Source: Sarocladium kiliense (lineage: Eukaryota; Ascomycota; Sordariomycetes; Hypocreales; Sarocladiaceae). From it: 64,000 bases of DNA. Below the pieces are notes generated by a model, which saw nothing but the letters and a program-made list of their open reading frames with translations, had not been told where the DNA came from and searched no databases. Location: positions 124,001 through 188,000 of the forward strand of contig JAUZTG010000034.1 of NCBI GenBank assembly GCA_030734395.1, read 5' to 3'. Positions 56,642 to 64,000 of the stretch are shown here, one piece after another. Position numbers and translations under genes: made by a program. Positions within the stretch are counted from its first letter, which is position 1. Every line of letters starts with the position of its first letter.

Positions 56642-58211
56642 GGATATGTCGAGGGAGGGTCAGAGAAGTGGTCGACTGAGGTCTGCTTCAACTGCAGAGA
56701 CGTGGTGAGTGTTTGACGCGAGGTCGTGACACTTCAGAACCAAGGTCAATATGGTCCGACGTGGACAATTGGAAAGAAAAAGATCGACTTGAGGGTGAAT
56801 TAGGAACGAACGAAGACGCACAAATGAGAACGCGGTGAGGGTTGAGAGAGGCGGGGTGAGGCAGGGATGGAGACGTCTGGAGGGGCCAAGCGAGGACCTC
56901 AGGACGCTGAGATCAGAAAGAAGGAAGGACAGGGAGGAGGGAAAGCGTGAAGACGGAAAGATAGATGGGAGGACAAAGAAATGCAAGAACGGAAGAAAAA
57001 GACGATGCAGGAAGATAAGACGTTGGAAAGTTGGAACCTGAGGAAGGACGACACTGGTACCGCAGCCGTGCACAGCATCATGGGGATGTCGCACTGTACC
57101 AGGTTGCAGCTGGTGTGCGGCTGCACGAGCAGGTGCCGGGACAGTGCGAGGCAGAGCAGGGCAGTCTTACGGACGGATAAGTCAGTGCTGGACAGGAGCA
57201 AGTCCCGGTTGGGGACGAAAGTGATGACCATGACCATGACAATGAAGACTCATCATCAGTTTCCTACCTGACACCGCCACGCAGACATGCACTTGCCATT
57301 GGCAGATGGCCATGACTGCAGCAGCCGCGATCCAGTCATCTGCAATCGCAATCGCAGATGGCCACCCAAGTTCCACGACCCTGCATATGAGAAAAACTAA
57401 AGTACAAGCCTGACCTTCCGTTCCATTAGGCTGCCCTGCCCTGCCCTGCCCTTGCCATCCAGGTTCCTGGCCATGGTTGCCTTGGTTGCCTCATTGGCCC
57501 CCCTCCTCCTTTTCCTGGATTACTCACTCCTTCTTCGTGGCGGAATTTATCAATTTGACATTGCCACGTTGGATGGTCTTGCTGCCTAGGTATCCTGATA
57601 AATCACCCAAGAGCCTAGGCCTTACCTGTAGGGAGCTGCTGCGGCTGTAAGCGGTTGTCATGCCACCCTTGCCTGTCTGCAATGGGTGTGGGACTTACAT
57701 GAGCGGCCAAAAGTCCTGTTTCGTGACACGAGACCAACAATCAAGGCTTCGGATCTGTTCGGCGTCGGTTACAGTATCCTATCAGGCCATGACCCGAGAT
57801 GCTTTGTATTTATTGTACCACTAGTAGGACCATCCCCGATCCAAGCTGTCGCCTTGGAAGAGCAGCGCCAAAACAGTCCTGCCGATATATCCGGTTTCGG
57901 GTAGCGCCTCGGTTCTGACTTGACCGGAGCCTCCACTGACAGCCTGCCCTGATGTCTCATTTTGGCAACTTGAGAGAGCCTCATTGGTAGAATGTCAAAG
58001 ATACTTTGAGAAGTGCAGGGCTGCAGCATTGCATGACACTCTGTTTCGCTTTCTTTGGGTATCGCTTGTGCTTCGCCTCAACTTTTCACAGGTAACAGCA
58101 AACACAGATAGCCTTCGGATATATGACTAGTTCAGGCTCGAATTTTTGTTTCTTTAATTTAGTTTCCCTTTCTTGATATGGATGTTTGTCGATTCTGATG
58201 TGCTATTTGCA
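56642..58211. other. Intergenic; ABC promoter and leader, CCCTG tandem
   Basis: The first 600 bp is pyrimidine-rich on the minus strand, probably the leader of the ABC gene. A short tandem of CCCTG/CTGCC units lies at 57431-57452. No gene seen. Confidence 0.45.
57431..57452. repeat. CCCTG short tandem repeat
   Basis: Four near-perfect copies of CTGCC/CCCTG in noncoding DNA upstream of the ABC transporter. No function inferred. Confidence 0.7.
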
Positions 58212-60029
58212 TCATGAGAACCCAAACTTGAGGGTATAGACCAACGGCGTCATCCCCGTGATATACACCCGCTCACCCGCGATCTTCAAACTGCCCTTCA
58301 GCCAGCTATACTGCTCCCCAGGCGCTGCCATGATCAATCCCTCCCCATTTCCAGGGCCAAATGAAACACTATCGTTTCCAACACTGTAGCTGCCAGTTCC
58401 TTGCTTCAGATGGTACACCTTGTTCCCCGCCTCATCCTCTGCTTCGTCAACCCCTTCCAACTCACCACCCTCTCTGAACGTCAACTCCAAAGTCATCTCC
58501 ACATCTTCCTCTCCATCCACCTGAAAGTGAAGGTCATATCCTTCTTCCGTGGACTCGATCGTGATGTTCGTTCTCAAGTGCCGCATATCCGTTGGTCGGT
58601 TGCCAAAGTCAAGCTTTGAGAAGAACCGCCCATCTACAGATTTCGACAGCTTGTAATCTCCATTCTTGTCGCGCTGATCAGCAGGCATCGGAAGGTAGTA
58701 TGGCACAGCAAGCTCTTGGTGAAGCTTCGATGTCTTGGATTTCTTGTTATACTCCAGTCCGGCTGATCGGAAGTGGCCCATAGAGAAGAAGTTGGGAACG
58801 AGTCGAACAGCCTCCAAAACAGCCTTGCCATTTGATGCACGGAAGAAGGTCGGGTTGGTAGAGAGGCCAGATCCAAAAACGTTGAACAGGTCAGTTCGCT
58901 TGCCGTCCTTGTCGTAAAAGTCCGTACCTCCGAATGTCGACACGGTCAATTTCCCACGTCGCTCGCGAGCCAGCGAGGCATCAGCAAAGTGCTTTGTAAA
59001 GTCAACGAATGGCTCCTTTGACTCCGGAAGTTCAGTCAACAGCTCGGGCCGCTCAAGGAAGGCCCCTAAGTAGTCACCCAGCTGCGACCCAAAGTTCTCT
59101 TCGATGAACCGCGTCATGGCGGCAAAGCGACCGTTCTTGTCCGCAATGGCAAGTTCACGGAATTGAGGGTAGAAGGGCGTGATGAACTGTGGCTCTTGGG
59201 TCTGATCCTGTCGACGACTTTGGATGGTCTCTGTCTCGCCCTCTGGGGTCGCGAGCTGGATGGTTGCCTCTAGGTTTTTCCGGACGTGGTCAACGAGCTT
59301 GGGGCGGTTTAGCTCGTACGCAACAGTGAGGAGGGACGGGTTGGAAACGGCAGAGAAGTAGTTGGCGCTGCGCTCGGAATAGATGCCATCGCGGTCGATA
59401 TCGATTCCCTCGGCGAGCCACTCGTCAATCCGGTCGATGAGACGTTTTTCGCCGATGATGCGAGTAATGCGCGCCAATGCAGCGCAGACCTTCCACCTGT
59501 GGTTGGGGGTGTGAATGCCGCCTTTGGAGAGGCCATCGCCTGCCTTGATGAGGATACCACGAATACTCTTTTCCCAATGTGCCGACTTCTCATGGTCATC
59601 GGCATCCAGAAGTCGAGCCATGATACCAAAATCCTCAATCAGGAAGCCAGTGTCCGGGGGAGAGTGTCGGTTCCCCACGCTGTACGTCCCATCCTTGTGC
59701 TGAAGCTGGACCAGCTTATCGAGCATCTCATCGATGACCGGTACCAGACTTTCATCATGGTGATATTCCGAATTGAGCCATATGAAGGGCGTTACAAGTC
59801 TCCGAAGTTCGCGACATAAAGACCGAGGTGAGCCTTTGAGCGAGACATTTTTGTTGTCGAGGACCGTCTGGACTTGGGCGTCTGCGGACTGCGTGAGGAG
59901 AGCGATGGTCGCGAAGTCCAATGGTCCGTCCTCCGGAAGCTGCATGGTGTTTGAAGGTGTCGCGGCACCATACGGGGAGAAGAGGCTAAGCACCGTGAAG
60001 GTGAGTGGAAGAAGGCGAGGCAGCCTCAT
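58212..60029 (-). CDS. Secreted toroid/sandwich protein, polysaccharide-lyase-like
   Basis: A single exon of 605 residues. Signal peptide about 1-23 (RLLPLTFTVLSLFSPYGAA). Residues about 30-330 are helical with paired-helix spacing and conserved-looking motifs (NHRWKVCAALARI, DRDGIYSERSANYFSAVSN, LVDHVRKNLEATI), like an alpha/alpha toroid. Residues about 340-600 are strand-rich (beta sandwich). The order toroid then sandwich is that of heparinase II/III-type and related polysaccharide lyases, and the N-H-R-W and Y-S-E-R-S patches could be a sugar-binding cleft. I cannot name a CAZy family or point to catalytic residues with confidence. It probably acts outside the cell on an acidic or glycan substrate. 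The whole frame is intact, with no introns. Confidence 0.6.
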   Translation of the reverse strand: MRLPRLLPLTFTVLSLFSPYGAATPSNTMQLPEDGPLDFATIALLTQSADAQVQTVLDNKNVSLKGSPRSLCRELRRLVTPFIWLNSEYHHDESLVPVIDEMLDKLVQLQHKDGTYSVGNRHSPPDTGFLIEDFGIMARLLDADDHEKSAHWEKSIRGILIKAGDGLSKGGIHTPNHRWKVCAALARITRIIGEKRLIDRIDEWLAEGIDIDRDGIYSERSANYFSAVSNPSLLTVAYELNRPKLVDHVRKNLEATIQLATPEGETETIQSRRQDQTQEPQFITPFYPQFRELAIADKNGRFAAMTRFIEENFGSQLGDYLGAFLERPELLTELPESKEPFVDFTKHFADASLARERRGKLTVSTFGGTDFYDKDGKRTDLFNVFGSGLSTNPTFFRASNGKAVLEAVRLVPNFFSMGHFRSAGLEYNKKSKTSKLHQELAVPYYLPMPADQRDKNGDYKLSKSVDGRFFSKLDFGNRPTDMRHLRTNITIESTEEGYDLHFQVDGEEDVEMTLELTFREGGELEGVDEAEDEAGNKVYHLKQGTGSYSVGNDSVSFGPGNGEGLIMAAPGEQYSWLKGSLKIAGERVYITGMTPLVYTLKFGFS

Positions 60030-61209
60030 GACTAGACCGGAGGTTGGGAATGATGACTAAGATATGGAGAGCAACGGAGTCGAGCACCAGGAGTGTACAT
60101 CACAGGTCAGCGACTGATCAATTTCTGGAGACAAGAATAGGGTCTATATATTCTCATGGCAGCAGAGCTTCTGACGACATCGTCGTGACCCTCCTCGGCA
60201 ATCGAGTGCTGATCTCAAGATGAAGCCTGGGGTGAGAAGAGCCACCCCGCATGACCAGTATCGACCTACTGTAAAGAGCTGGGCTCCCCGCGGGGAAACC
60301 AGGTTTAGAAGGGCACTATATCATGAAATCGGACAGCAACCGTCTTTAACCGCGAACTAATCGAGGTCGTCCCGGACAACTTCCTGGATCGAGGGCGCTA
60401 GACCTGGGCGATGAGGATAGTCCAAGTACATTTAAGTCATCCATGGCCCTGCCCTTAGTGGGGTTGCTCTCCATGTCCAAGATTAAGCATCCTAACCCAG
60501 GCCTTAGGAAGGGACCAGGGTTATTCATCCTCGTTCCAGACACCTGCAGAGTTGCCGAGCATTGCCCGTCAGAAAGTTTATTTGCACCATCGGCACTTGA
60601 ACTCTCCTATTCGCGGTAGGTGATCTTTGACAACTAAACTGGAGACCCCCTCCTCGTGCCAAGCGCCATTTGAACTCTTGTTTGACCCCCATGCAAATCC
60701 ATTCCAAACCTGGCGAGCCCCCAGACAGACAGGCGGTGGACTCGCATTGACTCGTGTTCGTCCCTCGCTGGCTGGTTACAGTACTCCTCATCAGGTGATT
60801 TGTGGCCATAGACAAGGATAAGGACGCTGAGGCAGAAAGCCAAAATGTGCGAAGAGGAGATGAAAAGGGTTTTTGCTGTTCTTGCAATATCGGGCTATTG
60901 AGATCGCGAATCGATCACATTGCCTCTCCATATTAATCGTTACCTGTCACAACGAATACACTACGGATCGGCGACAGCACTTCCCCGGTCCCGTACCTTC
61001 CCGTCTCGCATCCGCGAGGAAATAGTTGATGCGCTGTTTCTTTGTTGGTTCTGTGTACGGCTTGCTGCAGCCCTCATCGTGGTGCAGAAGACACCCACCG
61101 ACGTCACTTCGTCCTTATCAGAGGATTTGCTTATTCACGTACGCAACTTTGTACACATTTATACGTACACAAGACACCATTGACAACCACTCATTCAGAA
61201 TTCCTCAAT
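60030..61209. other. Divergent intergenic region
   Basis: Between the starts of the secreted toroid protein (minus) and the methyltransferase (plus). No gene seen; frames here look like leader sequence. Confidence 0.45.
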
Positions 61210-62797
61210 ATGGGCGATACACAAGGACCACCTTCCAGCCCTCCGCAAGGCGGGACCAACACCACCTCGTCGCCCCCTCCCGATGCCGATTCTGCCCCGC
61301 TCGCTGCTGATGACAATGTGTGTCCCTCATTGGTTCTGTACCGGAGCGCGCTCCGGGGCTTGCGATATGCTGATGATGGGTACAGCCTCAAGACGAAGGC
61401 TTCGAAGAGGACCAGGGTCTCGGTCAGGTACGACACCAGATACACCGCATACTTGTCCATTGTACTGACAATGCGACTTTAGGACAAGTTTAGCGATTCG
61501 ACTTCATTGGCTTCCAGCATCCTCGCCTACCGTGAGGAGAATGGCCGAACCTACCACGCTTACAAGGATGGAGGTGAGTACTTCCTGCGTAGATCGTAGG
61601 TATACAGCAATGCTAAGTCTCTGTGAAGCCTATGTGCTCCCCAACGACGAGGTAGGCCTTTCCAGTGCCATGACGCAACGCCACAGAACTAACACTACAC
61701 GATCAAGTCCGAAAACCAGCGTTTGGGTGAGCAGAATCCCGCGGCTTCAGCCTCTCACTCCCCAAGACTAATTGTCTTCACAGATCTCCAACACAACCTG
61801 CTTCTCATGACCTTCGACTCCAGGCTACACACAGCACCAATTGCCAAAGACCCTCAGCGCGTTCTTGACGCTGGCTGTGGAACTGGCATATGGTCCATCG
61901 AGTTCGGTGAGGTCGCTGTTGGCCCTTGTCCAAGTACGCTTCGCTGATTATTTGCTCAGCCGATGAGCACCCCGAATGCCACGTTACGGGCATCGATCTC
62001 AGCCCTATTCAACCGGCCTTGTGTGTTACTTGATTCAATGACGAAGGTTACCTTGAGGACTGACTGTCCAGTGTTCCACCGAACGTCACCTTCTACGTCG
62101 ATGACTTGGAGGATGATTGGAACTTCAGCGCCAACTTTGACTTCATCTTCTCTCGCTTCATGACTGGGTCTATTCGCAACTGGCCCAAGTACCTGACGCA
62201 ATGCTACGAGTATTTGACCTTCCACATATCGTCACTGTTGGCTTCGTCATTCAGACACTGACCACTTCCAGCAACCTCGAACCTGGCGGCTACGCCGAGT
62301 TCATGGACATCATCTATCCCTTCTACTCCGACGACAACACTCTCCACCCCCACCACGCCCTGCACAAATGGTCCAACCTCCTCCAAGACGGCTTCGCCGC
62401 CAACGGCCACAGCATGCGCACCGCCCTCGAGTATCGCGAATGGCTCACCGACGCCGGCTTCGTCGACGTCACCGTCGTAAAGGAGAAGTGGCCGACCAAC
62501 AGCTGGCCACGTGACGCAAAGTACAAGCAGATCGGGATGTGGAACTACGAGAACGGGACGGCGGCGTTGCAGGCGTTGAGTTTGGCGATCTTTACGAGGC
62601 CGAAGGAGCAGGGTGGGTTGGGGTGGAGGACGGAAGAGTTGGAGGTGCTGTTGTCGCAGGTGAGGAAGGAGTTTAAGGATAAGTCGATTCATGCGTACTG
62701 GCCTATGTGAGTAACTGTCATGGGTACAACTTGTTGTACGGAGGCCGGATGATTAACGAGATATAGCTGGACTGTCTACGGAAGGAAGCCGGAGTAG
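61210..62797 (+). CDS. LaeA-like SAM-dependent methyltransferase
   Basis: Nine exons: 61210-61317, 61483-61573, 61629-61651, 61708-61726, 61784-61906, 61960-62020, 62072-62209, 62272-62706, 62767-62797, giving 342 residues. After a Pro/Ser-rich N-terminus come NGRTYHAYKDGAYVLPNDE, ENQRLDLQHNLLLMTFD, motif I RVLDAGCGTGIWSIEF, the acidic residue loop VTGIDLSPIQP, FYVDDLEDDW, FSRFMTGSIRNWPKYL and LEPGGYAEF; it ends HAYWPIWTVYGRKPE. This is the typical LaeA/TAM-like family with a Rossmann fold. Members methylate small molecules or proteins, and LaeA itself controls secondary metabolism; most paralogues have unknown substrates. Two exons are only 23 and 19 bp. Intron 1 (165 bp) is long and might hide a further small exon. 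Every other junction restores conserved sequence. Confidence 0.88.
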
Positions 62798-64000
62798 GCC
62801 TTGGCTCGGGTGTCGTCTACACAGGACGCGAACGACATGCTAAGCGAGAGAGGGCTTGGGTAGATCGAGACTTGCAAGGTAGTCGAGTCGAAGCACAGGG
62901 ATGGGTAGGACGACGTACAATTCACTTCCCGTTCATGACTGCGTTTGAAGATCATTGAGAAAGAAAGCGAGCGGTTGTTGTCTGGTTCATTTTGTGCCAT
63001 TCCAGGTTTGAAGAGTTTGGGTAGCTCCGTTATACAGCGCGTACAGAATGAGATCGCTTCTGCAGCCTTTGAACAGCTTGCTTGCGCATCCTCCAGAAGC
63101 AGCGTGAGCCATCTCAAATGATATCCTGCCATCGCTAGAATCAGACCGACCTTCACCATCTTCCAAGTCCGAGGTTGGTTCTGGTTAGACTGCATAACAG
63201 ATTCGCAAACTATTCCCCTCCTTCTCAAGCTCGCAGGTTCCTACACAGCGAGGATGTATATTGTCTCAATCTAGATATGCAACGGCGAAACATCCGAACC
63301 CTTTCACCTCTTCCGGCAAGCGAACCCAAAATACCACCATCTCTCAAATCTACCCGTTATCTCTTTCGCCGAGCGGAAGCAAAGATGGATGGTCGGCTGC
63401 ACCCAGATGCTACCTCCATCCGACCACGGACACGACACCTCCGCACCCCCGGTTTGCCCCTACGAGCTACTAACGGTCAATGGTGCAGCGCCACAATATG
63501 GGTCGCGTATTCGAAGGGACACCCGAAAGGACGACAGTTTGTCCGTAAAGTTGTGATTAACCTTCCGAAGCTTGTCCTTTTACGCGACCTTTAAATCGAC
63601 GTCGCGTTCAGCTAACTCCTTTCATGCGATCGCTGTCTTCGCGCGCCCCCCTGGTCCCTGTTAAGACTATTCCCTTCCCGCTGGGGTCCATCCATCACAC
63701 TGCGTGCGCCCCTGAACTATTGAAGGCTCGGCAGCTCGGCATGGCCCTAAATAGCAGCCATGGGTTCAGTTTTCAGTTCTGTTTCGGTACAAGTTACGGT
63801 GGCTGCGTTGCCTTAGTTGTCTCTCCTTTAACGCTTGTCACAGGTGTCAACTCACACAATGGTTGAGACATTCCGAGTTTAACTTCGACAACTGTGGTGA
63901 CATGATCTGCAACTGACGACCTTTGCATACCTGACATCAGAACCTTCTTTCGCTAGCAGAAGCAAAGGTCGTCAATGGGTTGGGGGAAGGGTTGCAGAAG
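62798..64000. other. Right end, no supported gene
   Basis: A minus frame at 62776-63228 and plus frames at 63175-63594 overlap each other and have no domain. The end of the window might hold the 5' part of a gene that continues outside it; I cannot tell. Confidence 0.35.

Overview
The window looks like a nuclear segment of a filamentous ascomycete (Pezizomycotina). Genes are monocistronic on both strands and are split by short GT-AG introns (about 50-75 bp, many with a CTAAC/CTGAC branch site). The families are typical of that group: a NACHT-WD40 NLR with a SesB-like hydrolase domain, a DUF6601 protein, a LaeA-like methyltransferase, killer-toxin-like GH18 chitinase, multi-LysM protein, Zn2Cys6 regulator and a 26-residue metallothionein. 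I could not fix the class or species. All exon junctions are my own reading of splice signals and reading-frame continuity; no expression or homology data were available.

Layout. 1-4.2 kb: no firm gene, some weak coding-like relics. 4.2-8.4 kb: an MFS drug-type transporter convergent with a C2H2 zinc-finger gene. 8.4-14 kb: a small Rieske-type [2Fe-2S] protein split by an intron and a DUF6601 membrane protein. 14.2-19.7 kb: a seven-exon NLR (membrane N-terminus, SesB-like alpha/beta hydrolase, NACHT, WD40) that carries one apparent frameshift in its WD40 part. 22-25 kb: a secreted protein with an aerolysin-like strand pattern and galactokinase. 27-36 kb: a probable sugar-use cluster, in which a sugar transporter is divergent from a GH106-like alpha-L-rhamnosidase, followed by a Zn2Cys6 regulator. 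The shared promoter holds a perfect 11-bp inverted repeat. 36.7 kb: metallothionein.

38-48 kb is the most striking region: four secreted-protein genes in a row. They are a five-LysM protein, divergent from it a 1,350-residue chitinase with the layout of the alpha/beta chain of the Kluyveromyces killer toxin zymocin (LysM, chitin-binding, GH18, Cys-rich part, three hydrophobic tail segments), then a small basic secreted protein with a penultimate cysteine, and a Pro/Thr-rich protein with an apple-like C-terminus. A carrier chain next to a separately coded small secreted cargo is how zymocin is built, so this is the best candidate for an undescribed toxin-like or antagonism system in the window. 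The pairing is inference.

49-64 kb is mostly housekeeping: a RING-CH membrane E3 ligase, an SGT2/SGTA co-chaperone whose first exon is only the ATG, an unnamed protein with a PAM2 motif and an RGG tail that starts 12 bp after the stop of an HMT1/ABCB6-type ABC half transporter, a secreted toroid-like protein, and a nine-exon LaeA-like methyltransferase.
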